This document shows positions 1-6,605 of a stretch of 10,663 nt of DNA, piece after piece. Under the pieces are notes generated by a model. It was not told the origin of the DNA. It saw only the letters and a list, made by a program, of their open reading frames with translations, and did no database searches. A program made the position numbers and the translations under genes. How positions within the stretch are numbered: the first letter of the stretch is position 1; each line of letters starts with the position of its first letter. Source of the stretch: Candidatus Methylarchaceae archaeon HK01M (GTDB taxonomy: Archaea > Thermoproteota > Nitrososphaeria > Nitrososphaerales > JACAEJ01); NCBI GenBank assembly GCA_024256245.1, contig JAKLZD010000109.1, positions 1 through 10,663 on the forward strand, written 5' to 3'.

Positions 1-162
1 CTACTTCTGAATGAAAAGGCTTCAGCTGAAGAGAGGATAGAATCTCTAGAAAAACTTAAGATAGAAACCGAAAGCCTAGTTCCAATTCTAACCAAAATGG
101 TAGCCTACATCGACCATAGAATAGAAGAATTGAAACATAATGAAGTTCAAAGTAAGAGTTAG
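1..162 (+). CDS. 3' end of an unidentified coiled-coil protein (partial)
   Basis: The first frame is open from base 1 to a TAG at 160-162 and gives the last 53 residues of a protein whose start lies outside the window. The segment is rich in Glu, Lys, Ile and Leu with heptad-like spacing (for example ERIESLEKLKIETESLV and YIDHRIEELKH), so a helical coiled-coil tail is likely. I do not recognise a family. The gene converges on carB, with 96 bp between the two stops. Coding character is inferred from the open frame and amphipathic composition; a short open frame at a window edge could be chance, but this one reads like protein. Confidence 0.6.
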   Translation, partial: LLLNEKASAEERIESLEKLKIETESLVPILTKMVAYIDHRIEELKHNEVQSKS

Positions 163-258
163 AATAAAAAAGATTTTATCCCTTGAATATCTGAAAGCGT
201 GCCATATGATAAAAATTGACTTGAGCCGATCTATGTTAATGATCTTTGGCACATATCG
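163..258. terminator. Convergent spacer with T-runs on both strands
   Basis: This gap separates the stop of the partial + strand gene from the stop of carB. On the - strand it holds T-runs (complement of the A6 at 166-171, and another complementary to AAAAA near 210-214), and on the + strand a TTTT at about 174-177. Archaeal transcription commonly ends on U-rich tracts without a strong hairpin, so the - strand runs are reasonable terminators for the carAB transcript. No gene is visible here. Confidence 0.35.
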
Positions 259-3200
259 TTATCTTATGGCATTTATCAAAGCGTTTGTGAGCTCAAGATT
301 TGTTATAACAGGAACTCCAAACTCTACAGCTTTCCTCCTTATCAGATAATCGTCGTCCAGCACCTTTTTGGATTGTACTCCTTTCAACTTTAGAACGTTG
401 ATCACTAGCTTTATCTTCTGGCTTATCAGATAGTTGAGTATATTCGGTTGTTTCTCTTCACTTACCTTGTGCAAAATTTCACATTTTATATCGTTTTTGA
501 TCAAAGCTTGTGCAGTGTGTTCAGTGGCATAAATATGAAATTCTTTTACAAAAAATTTCTTTGCTATAGATATCAAACCTTCTTTATCTCCACCGACCGT
601 TATGAGGATCGGGTCGCCTTTTTTGGGAATGTTCATACCTCCAGCTATCAAAGCCTTTAGAAAGGCTTCCTCAAAGGTCTTTCCAAAACAAGCTACCTCT
701 CCTGTTGAGACCATTTCAACCCCTGTTATTGGATCTGCACCTTCTAACCTCATAAAGGAGAACTGAGGAACTTTTACGCCAAACTTATTCGCCGAAGCTT
801 CACCATCTCTTATTCTCTTCCCTAGTATCGCTTCTGCAGCAACATCCATCAGATTAATTCCAACAGTCTTTGAGACGAAAGGCATACTTCTTGATGCCCT
901 TAAGTTACATTCTATCACATATACATCTCCATTTTTTATTATATACTGGATGTTAAATGGCCCTCGAATGTTCAACCTTCTAGCGATTCTTCTTGTATAG
1001 TCTCTTATAGTGTCTTTGACAGAATCTGAAATATCGATCGAAGGGATCGACATGGTAGCATCCCCTGAATGGATTCCTGCATTCTCCACATGCTCTATTA
1101 TAGCTCCGATGAAGACATTCTCTCCATCACAGACTCCATCGACTTCCACTTCTTTTGCATTAGTAATGAACTTTGTAATGACTACTGGATATTCTTTTGA
1201 TACACTGGTTGCTCTTTTTAAGTAATCCTCCAACTGTTTTTTGTCAAAGGCGACATTCATTGCGGATCCAGAGAGAACGTACGACGGTCTTATCAACACA
1301 GGGTACCCTATCTTCTTTGCAAATTCCTTTGCCTTTTCTATGGTTTCTAATCTGCTCCATCTAGGTTGCTCTATCGCCAATTCATCAAGAATCGTACTGA
1401 ACTTGGACCTATCCTCTGCTCCATCTATATCTTCGGCAGATGTCCCTAAAATTTTAACATTATTACCAGCCAATTTCATAGCTAAATTGTTAGGTATCTG
1501 CCCACCTACGCTTACAACTACTCCATTTGGAACTTCTCTCTCAACTATATCCAGAACTCTCTCAAGAGTCAACTCTTCAAAATACAACTTGTCTAAAATA
1601 TCATAATCAGTTGATACAGTTTCTGGGTTGTAATTTATCATGATAACTTCTTCTATACCCTTTCTCTTTAAAGCCCAAGCCATATTCACACAACACCAAT
1701 CAAACTCGACGCTTGAACCAATTCTATAACAGCCAGAACCAAGGACAGCAACCTTGCTCTTTCTTGAAATTTCTATATCATCTTTATCCCCATTATAAGT
1801 CAGATATAGATAGTTGGTAACAGCAGGCCATTCGGCCGCAAGCGTATCGATCTGCTTTATAACAGGGACTATACCTAAAGATTTTCTTATTCTTCGGATC
1901 TCTGCTTCGCTCTTCTTGATCACATCACCAATCTTTTTATCAGAAAAACCAAGTTGTTTTGCTCTTCTCATTGTTTCAGGGGTCAAATTCTTCTTCAATG
2001 ATTCTTGGAGATCTATGATTCCTTTGATTTTATTCAAGAACCAAGGATCGATACCGGTCAAAAAGTGAATTCTTTTTACATCTATGCCAGATTGCAAAGC
2101 CTTAACGATGAAAAAAATTCTCTTATCTGTCGGGTTTTCCAATCCATATTCTATCATCTCTAAAGCGAAGAGATCGTCCTTGCCAACTTCTATATCATCA
2201 ACATCCGTCAATTCAATATCTATGTCGAGCATCCTGATTGCCTTTTGAAGAGCTTCCTCAAAGGTTCTACCAATAGCCATCACTTCTCCTACAGATTTCA
2301 TCTGTGTCCCGATTTTTCTATTGACATCCTTGAATTTTTGGAAATCCCATCTAGGTATTTTGACGACCACGTAATCCAATGCGGGTTCGAAGCAAGCAGT
2401 AGTCACCTCTGTAACTTTATTCATCAATTCAGGTAAAGTGTAGCCAACCGCAAGTTTTGCAGCGATATATGCTATGGGATAGCCTGTAGCTTTTGAGGCA
2501 AGGGCTGAGCTCCTTGATAATCGAGAATTTACTTCTATTACTTTGAATTGTTCAGAGTTAGGATCTATCGCAAATTGTATATTACATTCGCCGATTATCC
2601 CTAAAGCTCTTATGACTTTGAAGGCAGCCATCCTCAAAAGATGGTATTCTCTGTTAGTTAAGGTCTGAGAAGGTGCTATGACGATGCTGTCGCCCGTATG
2701 GACTCCCATAGGATCGAAGTTTTCCATATTACAGACTATTACACAGTTATCTTCACAGTCTCTCATCACTTCATATTCCACTTCTTTCCATTTTCCAATG
2801 TATTCTTCAATCAAAACTTGCTTGATTCTACTATGAACAAGCCCCCTCATCGCTATTTCTATCAGTTCTTCTTTATCACGTGCTGCTCCAGACCCTTGCC
2901 CACCCAATGTATAAGCAACTCTTACCATAACTGGATAGCCTATCTCATCGGCAGCCTGCACTGCTTCAGAGATAGAATTTGCCTTCTTGCTTCGAGGTAT
3001 AGGTATACCGTTCTCGATCATTGTCTTCCTAAATAGATCTCTATCATCTGCGATCTTTATCGCTGTTATCCCAGTTCCTATGACTTTTACATCCCATTCC
3101 TCTAAAATCCCTCTTTCAGCCAATTCTACACCACAATTCAGTGCGGTTTGACCTCCAAACCCTAAAAGTATTCCATCAGGTCTCTCTTTTTCTATAATTT

Positions 3201-3426
3201 TTTCAACGAAATCTGAATTTATTGGAAGAAAATAAACTTTATCAACAAATTTTTTATCAGTCTGTATCGTTGCTATGTTGGGATTGACGAGTACAACTTT
3301 TATCCCCTCTTCCTTCAGAGCCTTTATGGCTTGTGCACCCGAATAATCGAATTCCCCTGCTTCCCCTATCTTTATCGCTCCACTCCCTAGAATCAGAACC
3401 TTTTTTATCCATTCAAACTTTGCCAG
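259..3426 (-). CDS. carB: Carbamoyl-phosphate synthase large subunit; unusual CTG start or frameshifted start
   Basis: CarB uses ammonia from CarA, bicarbonate and two ATP to make carbamoyl phosphate for pyrimidine and arginine synthesis. About 1055 residues, as usual for the family. The first ATP-grasp half (about 1-400) opens with LGSGAIKIGEAGEFDYSG and has EVNSRLSRSS with E298/N300. A linker of about 400-555 follows. The second half starts at LGSGCYRIGSSVEFDW and has ECNLRASRS with E839/N841. The last 120 residues are an MGS-like allosteric domain. Metal-ligand spacing matches the E. coli enzyme. The frame stays open from 3432 down to the TAA at 259-261, but holds no ATG, GTG or TTG before the TTG at 3123, which lies about 100 residues inside the conserved domain. 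I chose CTG at 3426 (protein begins L/M-AKFEWIKKVLILGSG) because GAGGTGA lies 6 nt before it. It overlaps carA by 14 nt. The alternative is ATG at 3412 plus one surplus A in the A6 run at 3401-3406. Confidence 0.95.
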   Translation of the reverse strand: MAKFEWIKKVLILGSGAIKIGEAGEFDYSGAQAIKALKEEGIKVVLVNPNIATIQTDKKFVDKVYFLPINSDFVEKIIEKERPDGILLGFGGQTALNCGVELAERGILEEWDVKVIGTGITAIKIADDRDLFRKTMIENGIPIPRSKKANSISEAVQAADEIGYPVMVRVAYTLGGQGSGAARDKEELIEIAMRGLVHSRIKQVLIEEYIGKWKEVEYEVMRDCEDNCVIVCNMENFDPMGVHTGDSIVIAPSQTLTNREYHLLRMAAFKVIRALGIIGECNIQFAIDPNSEQFKVIEVNSRLSRSSALASKATGYPIAYIAAKLAVGYTLPELMNKVTEVTTACFEPALDYVVVKIPRWDFQKFKDVNRKIGTQMKSVGEVMAIGRTFEEALQKAIRMLDIDIELTDVDDIEVGKDDLFALEMIEYGLENPTDKRIFFIVKALQSGIDVKRIHFLTGIDPWFLNKIKGIIDLQESLKKNLTPETMRRAKQLGFSDKKIGDVIKKSEAEIRRIRKSLGIVPVIKQIDTLAAEWPAVTNYLYLTYNGDKDDIEISRKSKVAVLGSGCYRIGSSVEFDWCCVNMAWALKRKGIEEVIMINYNPETVSTDYDILDKLYFEELTLERVLDIVEREVPNGVVVSVGGQIPNNLAMKLAGNNVKILGTSAEDIDGAEDRSKFSTILDELAIEQPRWSRLETIEKAKEFAKKIGYPVLIRPSYVLSGSAMNVAFDKKQLEDYLKRATSVSKEYPVVITKFITNAKEVEVDGVCDGENVFIGAIIEHVENAGIHSGDATMSIPSIDISDSVKDTIRDYTRRIARRLNIRGPFNIQYIIKNGDVYVIECNLRASRSMPFVSKTVGINLMDVAAEAILGKRIRDGEASANKFGVKVPQFSFMRLEGADPITGVEMVSTGEVACFGKTFEEAFLKALIAGGMNIPKKGDPILITVGGDKEGLISIAKKFFVKEFHIYATEHTAQALIKNDIKCEILHKVSEEKQPNILNYLISQKIKLVINVLKLKGVQSKKVLDDDYLIRRKAVEFGVPVITNLELTNALINAIR

Positions 3427-4537
3427 GTCTTTTCACCTCTTCGATAAAGTAATCGAATAAAGATCCAGTTTCATAGGGACCAGGGGACGCTTCTGGATGG
3501 AATTGAATCCCGAATATAGGCTTCTTTTTGTGCTTTATGCCCTCTACGGTCTCATCGTTCACGTTCTTGAACCATACATCAAATCCAGTTTCTTTTAAAC
3601 TTTCATCATCGACAACATATCCGTGATTCTGGCTGGTTATATAGCATCTTTTGGTAAATAGATCGATACAGGGATGGTTCTGACCTCTATGTCCAAACTT
3701 CATTTTATAGGTATCTGCGCCTGCTGCAAGGGCAAGAATTTGATTGCCCAAACAGACGCCCATTATAGGCAGATCGGTCTCCAGAAGCTCTCTAACAGTT
3801 TGGATAGTCTTCTCACATTTCTTCGGGTCTCCAGGACCGTTAGAGATCACAATTCCAGATGGGTTTAATTTTAGAACCTTTTCAATTGAATAATCGTAAG
3901 GAACTCTCACTACATCTACCTTTCTCTGTAGAAGATTTCTTACTATTCCAAATTTAGTGCCACAGTCTATCAGAACGATCTTTGGCGATCTTCCTAAATT
4001 ATATTCGACTAGATTATTTATAGTCACTTCTTTTACCAGATCTCGCTTATTGGGGTCTTCTATCTCTCCCAATTCTGATCTAATTTTCTCGAAATTGATC
4101 TCCTCTGCTACTTTAAGAATCCCCAGCATTGTACCCTTGACTCTTATCTTCTTTGTGAGCTCTCTCGTATCTATGCCTTCTATGCCAGAGATTTTTTGTT
4201 CGTACAACCACTCATTCAATGTCTTCTTGTAAGACCAATGGCTAGGATTTTTTGCTAGGGAAGATACTACATAGCCTTTTACTTGAATTTTATCCGATTC
4301 AAAGTGTAAGGGGATTCCAAATTCATCGGTGATCGAGTAAGATGGTATACCGTAATTTCCAACCAAAGGATAAGTTTGAATCAATATCTGTCCGTAATAA
4401 GAAGGATCGGTCAAAGACTCGGTGTAGCCGACCATTCCTGTGTTAAAGACGACCTCCCCAGAAACTTCACAAGGATACCCAAAACCAAAACCATTTAAAA
4501 TTGTCCCATCTTCTAAAGCCAAAATGGCTTTAATCAA
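3413..4537 (-). CDS. carA: Carbamoyl-phosphate synthase small (glutaminase) subunit
   Basis: CarA hydrolyses glutamine and channels ammonia to CarB. The N-terminal CPSase small-chain domain (about 1-180) carries FNTGMVGYTESLTDPSY. The C-terminal class I glutamine amidotransferase domain carries the nucleophile Cys262 in GVCLGNQILALAAGA, the HRGQNHP segment, and His347/Glu349 in FGIQFHPEASPGPYET, so the Cys-His-Glu triad is complete. The 374-residue length is normal. I prefer TTG at 4537 because IKAILALEDGT then aligns with the usual N-terminus, and GGGTG lies 6 nt upstream. GTG at 4546 would add three residues but falls inside that site. The TGA stop at 3413-3415 is followed directly by an ATG that is out of frame with carB. 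The first gene of the carAB operon. Confidence 0.96.
   Translation of the reverse strand: MIKAILALEDGTILNGFGFGYPCEVSGEVVFNTGMVGYTESLTDPSYYGQILIQTYPLVGNYGIPSYSITDEFGIPLHFESDKIQVKGYVVSSLAKNPSHWSYKKTLNEWLYEQKISGIEGIDTRELTKKIRVKGTMLGILKVAEEINFEKIRSELGEIEDPNKRDLVKEVTINNLVEYNLGRSPKIVLIDCGTKFGIVRNLLQRKVDVVRVPYDYSIEKVLKLNPSGIVISNGPGDPKKCEKTIQTVRELLETDLPIMGVCLGNQILALAAGADTYKMKFGHRGQNHPCIDLFTKRCYITSQNHGYVVDDESLKETGFDVWFKNVNDETVEGIKHKKKPIFGIQFHPEASPGPYETGSLFDYFIEEVKRPGKV
3433..3439 (-). promoter_or_regulatory. Shine-Dalgarno site supporting the CTG start of carB
   Basis: The - strand reads GAGGTGA at 3439-3433, a perfect match to the anti-SD tail of archaeal 16S rRNA, followed by six bases (aaagac) and then CTG in the CarB frame. 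The site lies within the last codons of carA, as expected for a translationally coupled operon. The ATG at 3412 is about 20 nt from this site, too far for normal pairing. Confidence 0.6.
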
Positions 4538-4543
4538 GATAGA

Positions 4544-4548
4544 CACCC
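4544..4548 (-). promoter_or_regulatory. Ribosome binding site deciding the carA start
   Basis: GGGTG on the - strand at 4548-4544 is spaced 6 nt from the TTG at 4537. It overlaps the alternative GTG (4546-4544), which therefore has no upstream site of its own. Confidence 0.45.
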
Positions 4549-4634
4549 GCTGGGAAATTCTTAAGAGAGAAGTTAAAGGAAGCGGTTAGAAGAATCCATC
4601 TATGGAAGAAGAAAGTGGACGCACCGCCCTTTCT

Positions 4635-4656
4635 AATAGGAGTTTTACCACCTATT
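4635..4656. repeat. Inverted repeat in the carAB leader/promoter region
   Basis: AATAGG at 4635-4640 and CCTATT at 4651-4656 form a perfect 6-bp inverted repeat around a 10-base centre. An outer GCAC/GTGC pair (4621-4624 and 4659-4662) could extend it imperfectly. If carAB transcription starts about 25 bp downstream of the TATA-like box at 4669-4678, this element would overlap the start site, where an operator or a 5' leader hairpin could act. Function is inferred only. Confidence 0.35.
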
Positions 4657-4668
4657 CCGTGCTCACAC

Positions 4669-4678
4669 AATATTTATT
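4669..4678 (-). promoter_or_regulatory. Candidate TATA box for carAB
   Basis: The - strand reads AATAAATATT here, an archaeal TATA-like element that would place transcription start near 4648 and give a leader of about 110 nt before carA. A weaker closer candidate is CTTTAACTT at about 4572-4580, which would give a short leader. I cannot decide between them from sequence alone. Confidence 0.35.
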
Positions 4679-4770
4679 GCTACACCTTAAGAAAGCAAAG
4701 AATGTTTACTAATAAAGTTTTTCATTAATAAGTTTTATTGCATTATAAACAATGCGTTAAAATAGATTAG

Positions 4771-4971
4771 AAGATTTACCAACTGGTCTTGTTCTCTTAC
4801 TCCTTTCTTGGATTATCTCTTGTCTCAGCATCTGTAACTAACTTTAATAAGACCCTTACGATTTTTTTAATAGATGACCTTCCTTCAGGAGAATATATGA
4901 TAAAGGCTGAAGTCAGCATCGTTCCGAAAGAAATCAGTTGGAAGGAATCAAAATCAGCTAGAATGGAATGA
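4771..4971 (+). pseudogene. Possible decayed fragment of a secreted Ig-like/CARDB-type protein
   Basis: A frame is open from 4771 (after TAG at 4768-4770) to TGA at 4969-4971. The first usable start is TTG at 4789, giving 60 residues, and I see no ribosome binding site before it. The part LPSGEYMIKAEVSIVPKE resembles the end of Ig-like/CARDB repeats found in archaeal surface proteins, where 'PxGxYxIxAxVxxVPxE' is a common pattern. The N-terminal half is hydrophobic. A remnant of a larger gene fits better than a functional short protein, but chance openness cannot be excluded. Confidence 0.25.
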
Positions 4972-4982
4972 ATAGGAGGTAA

Positions 4983-5246
4983 CTAATCCTTTTCTATGAT
5001 GAATAGAATGAAATTAATAACAATTAGTGAGATTATTGATATTAAAACTAAGTCAAATAATCCGACACTACTTCCAGTATTATTACCAATTGTAAGCCAA
5101 AGGGACTCATAACTTGCAAAAATGTTAGTCATACCGTCTAGATCATTTACAAGGGTTAGCGTAGTCACTAAATGAAGATAAAGTACAAGAAATAATAAGA
5201 TGATATTTATTCCGATAATTAACCTCTTCTTAATTGCTATTCTCAC
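4983..5246 (-). CDS. Small two-helix membrane protein, unknown function
   Basis: The frame encodes up to 87 residues and ends at TAG (4985-4983). A basic N-terminus (RIAIKKR) leads into a hydrophobic helix at about 9-31 (LIIGINIILLFLVLYLHLV), a polar loop of about 35 residues (DLDGMTNIFASYESLWL...NNTGSS), and a second helix at about 63-84 (LVLISIISLIVINFILFII) with an EKD tail. This predicts a two-pass membrane protein with a loop outside the cell. I recognise no family. The nominal GTG start at 5246 lies inside a perfect GGAGGTGA site, so the real start is uncertain and may be a non-standard codon just downstream (ATA at 5240 or ATT at 5234). The gene is divergent from the arcadin-like gene across a tandem repeat. 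Confidence 0.55.
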   Translation of the reverse strand: MRIAIKKRLIIGINIILLFLVLYLHLVTTLTLVNDLDGMTNIFASYESLWLTIGNNTGSSVGLFDLVLISIISLIVINFILFIIEKD

Positions 5247-5250
5247 CTCC
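5243..5250 (-). promoter_or_regulatory. Perfect Shine-Dalgarno site without a standard start codon after it
   Basis: The - strand reads GGAGGTGA at 5250-5243. Normal spacing (5-9 nt) points to about 5238-5233, where the frame reads ATA GCA ATT AAG AAG. No ATG, GTG or TTG follows in frame until the GTG of HLVTTL, inside the end of the first helix. The site strongly suggests that the small membrane protein is translated. Confidence 0.55.
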
Positions 5251-5274
5251 TTCTACTTCGCCATATAAGAATTA

Positions 5275-5285
5275 TTTTTAAATAT
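5275..5285 (-). promoter_or_regulatory. Candidate TATA box for the small membrane protein gene
   Basis: The - strand reads ATATTTAAAAA from 5285 to 5275. A start about 25 bp downstream, near 5254, would give a short leader carrying the GGAGGTGA site. Confidence 0.4.
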
Positions 5286-5294
5286 TAATAGAAA

Positions 5295-5338
5295 TTGCCT
5301 AATTATTATTCGCTTTTTGCCTAATTATTATTCGCTTT
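5295..5338. repeat. Perfect tandem repeat, 2 x 22 bp, between divergent promoters
   Basis: Two identical 22-bp units abut at 5295-5316 and 5317-5338. Each begins TTGCCTAATTATTATTCG and ends CTTT. The array ends 9 bp before the TATA-like box of the + strand gene and begins about 10 bp from the TATA-like box of the - strand gene. The two-turn period (22 bp) would place two bound proteins on the same DNA face, so a shared operator or activator site is a fair inference. Replication slippage is the simple alternative. Confidence 0.85.
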
Positions 5339-5346
5339 TCAAGGGA

Positions 5347-5356
5347 TTATTTAATA
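5347..5356 (+). promoter_or_regulatory. Candidate TATA box for the arcadin-1-like gene
   Basis: TTATTTAATA is centred about 32 bp before the ATG at 5384, preceded by a purine-rich AAGGGA that could serve as a BRE. A start about 25 bp downstream leaves a leader of only several nucleotides, fitting the absence of a ribosome binding site. Confidence 0.45.
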
Positions 5357-5383
5357 GAAAGTCTTGGCAGATATTAATGGATT

Positions 5384-5740
5384 ATGACTAAGGAAAGTTA
5401 CCCCAGAAAATATGTCAGAGTGCAAAGGATAACGAGTATTAACGATCCTGCGACGGGTTTGCCTGGCAAGCGGATAGAGTTGGTGGAGGTTAGACCTAGA
5501 AAAAGTAACGTCTTGCCTGTGTCTGGAGAAGAGGCTAGGCTGGTGCAGGGGATACTTTCACAGTTTCAAAGCCTTGGAATGCTTCCCCATATAAAAGAGA
5601 TAGTCTCACCTAAGCTCACTATATTACTTACAGAAGATGAATATGACAGATTGGGAATAAGATTCGAGGTCAATGACACTTATGAACTTATATTGAAGGA
5701 TGGGATGATCTCTTTGAAGAGTTCTAAAGAGGGAGTATAA
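5384..5740 (+). CDS. Conserved archaeal protein, arcadin-1-like (tentative)
   Basis: This 118-residue soluble protein starts at ATG. The N-terminal segment (about 9-37) reads KYVRVQRITSINDPATGLPG then KRIELVEVRPR, a beta-rich conserved-looking block. A helix-prone middle follows (EEARLVQGILSQFQSLGML), then a C-terminal part PKLTILLTEDEYDRLGIRFE / NDTYELILKDGMISLK. This layout resembles, from memory, archaeal proteins annotated as arcadin 1, small partners of the crenactin cytoskeleton, but no crenactin gene is in the window and I hold the name loosely. It has its own nearly leaderless promoter and is divergent from a small membrane protein gene. There are no signal peptide, membrane segment or catalytic motif. 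Confidence 0.8.
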   Translation: MTKESYPRKYVRVQRITSINDPATGLPGKRIELVEVRPRKSNVLPVSGEEARLVQGILSQFQSLGMLPHIKEIVSPKLTILLTEDEYDRLGIRFEVNDTYELILKDGMISLKSSKEGV

Positions 5741-5860
5741 CTATCTTATTGATCGATCCTTAATCTAAATAATTTCTCCATATCAATTGTTATTAAAATA
5801 CTGAAGAATTAACATCTTAATTTGGATTTAAAAAGCACGAAAAGAAAGGGGAGATACGAT
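5741..5860 (+). promoter_or_regulatory. Promoter and ribosome binding site of the HAD phosphatase gene
   Basis: This AT-rich spacer holds TATTAAAATA at 5791-5800, a TATA-like box that would start transcription near 5820. GGGGAG at 5848-5853 follows, 7 nt before the TTG at 5861. The pairing of a longer leader with a clear site is what fixes the start of the next gene. Confidence 0.5.
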
Positions 5861-6514
5861 TTGAGAAGAAGATCTAAACTAGTCGCATTCGACATGGATG
5901 GAACTTTACTTAATGGCAGGGTCATCTACTTCATTGGAGAAAGGTTTGGATTTTTAGGAGAAATTAAAAGCATAATGAGAGGAAGAATCCCGCCCCTAGA
6001 GAAATCTAAGATCATCGCCAAGCACTTAGCTGGATTGGATGCAAAAGAAATTTTGGATACTATAAAAAAGATTCCACTAATGACTGGGGCCCTTGAGACC
6101 ATTGATAGGATCAAAGAGAAAGGTTATCCGATGGGAGTCATAAGTGATAGTTTTACTATTGCCACAAGTTATCTGACTAAGAAACTCGATTTGGACTTTC
6201 ATATGGCCAACGACCTTGAAGTCCAGCAAGGGATAGTAACTGGAAGGATCTTCGCCCCTTTGGGCTGGGAACAAGCGAATTGCAGTTGCAGACGCTCGAT
6301 CTGTAAAAGGTTCTTTTTAAGGAAGTTTGCCAATTCGATGAATATCCCGATATCCAATTGTATCGCCATAGGAGACTCTCTGGGTGACTGGTGCATGTTA
6401 GAGGAAGCTGGCATGGGCATAGCTTTCCATCCTAAAGATCGAGATCTGACTAAGTACGCTGATGAAGTTATAAAGGAACAGGACTTGACACGTGTTTTAA
6501 GATGGATTGTATAG
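5861..6514 (+). CDS. HAD-superfamily (subfamily IB) phosphatase, phosphoserine phosphatase-like
   Basis: 217 residues. The four HAD motifs are visible: I, DMDGT with nucleophile Asp11 and acid/base Asp13; II, Ser95 in GVISDS; III, a likely Lys149 in the CKRFF segment; IV, GDSLGD with Asp172 and Asp176 for Mg. A helical cap (about 20-75) between motifs I and II fits subfamily IB, which includes SerB, so a small phosphorylated metabolite such as phosphoserine is a likely substrate. Other IB substrates are possible. Three cysteines in NCSCRRSIC (141, 143, 148) are not typical of SerB. TTG at 5861 was chosen for GGGGAG 7 nt upstream and because the protein then begins just before the first strand. 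TTG at 5822 would add 13 residues without such a site. T-rich terminator follows. Confidence 0.88.
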   Translation: MRRRSKLVAFDMDGTLLNGRVIYFIGERFGFLGEIKSIMRGRIPPLEKSKIIAKHLAGLDAKEILDTIKKIPLMTGALETIDRIKEKGYPMGVISDSFTIATSYLTKKLDLDFHMANDLEVQQGIVTGRIFAPLGWEQANCSCRRSICKRFFLRKFANSMNIPISNCIAIGDSLGDWCMLEEAGMGIAFHPKDRDLTKYADEVIKEQDLTRVLRWIV

Positions 6515-6539
6515 TGGGAAGAAGTCTAACAATTTTGCC

Positions 6540-6547
6540 TTTTTTTT
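6540..6547 (+). terminator. T8 tract after the HAD phosphatase gene
   Basis: A run of eight T (preceded by AATTTTGCC) lies 25 bp after the TAG of the phosphatase gene and before the promoter of the next gene. This is a typical archaeal poly-U terminator. Confidence 0.55.
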
Positions 6548-6564
6548 GCTAGATATGATGAATG

Positions 6565-6573
6565 TTTAAATTA
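6565..6573 (+). promoter_or_regulatory. Candidate TATA box for the DUF362-ThDP enzyme operon
   Basis: TTTAAATTA is centred about 37 bp before the ATG at 6606, predicting a start near 6594 and a leader of about 12 nt without a clear ribosome binding site. Confidence 0.45.
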
Positions 6574-6605
6574 TGTGTGTCTTGATTACTTGAGTAGATC
6601 CTATA

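Noticed and set aside
1010..1606. Open + strand frames of 71 and 121 codons inside carB
   Set aside because: Antisense shadows of conserved CarB sequence; the - strand product is unambiguous.
3123..3123. TTG at 3123 as the carB start
   Set aside because: It lies about 100 residues inside the first conserved CarB domain; the codons upstream encode LGSGAIKIGEAGEFDYSG and other conserved segments without a stop.
5253..5264. Pyrrolysine-type readthrough of the in-frame TAG before the small membrane protein
   Set aside because: The same gene uses TAG as its stop, other genes here also end on TAG, and the GGAGGTGA site after the TAG points to initiation downstream.
5295..5338. Start of a CRISPR array
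   Set aside because: The two units abut directly with no spacer, are only two in number, and no cas gene is present.
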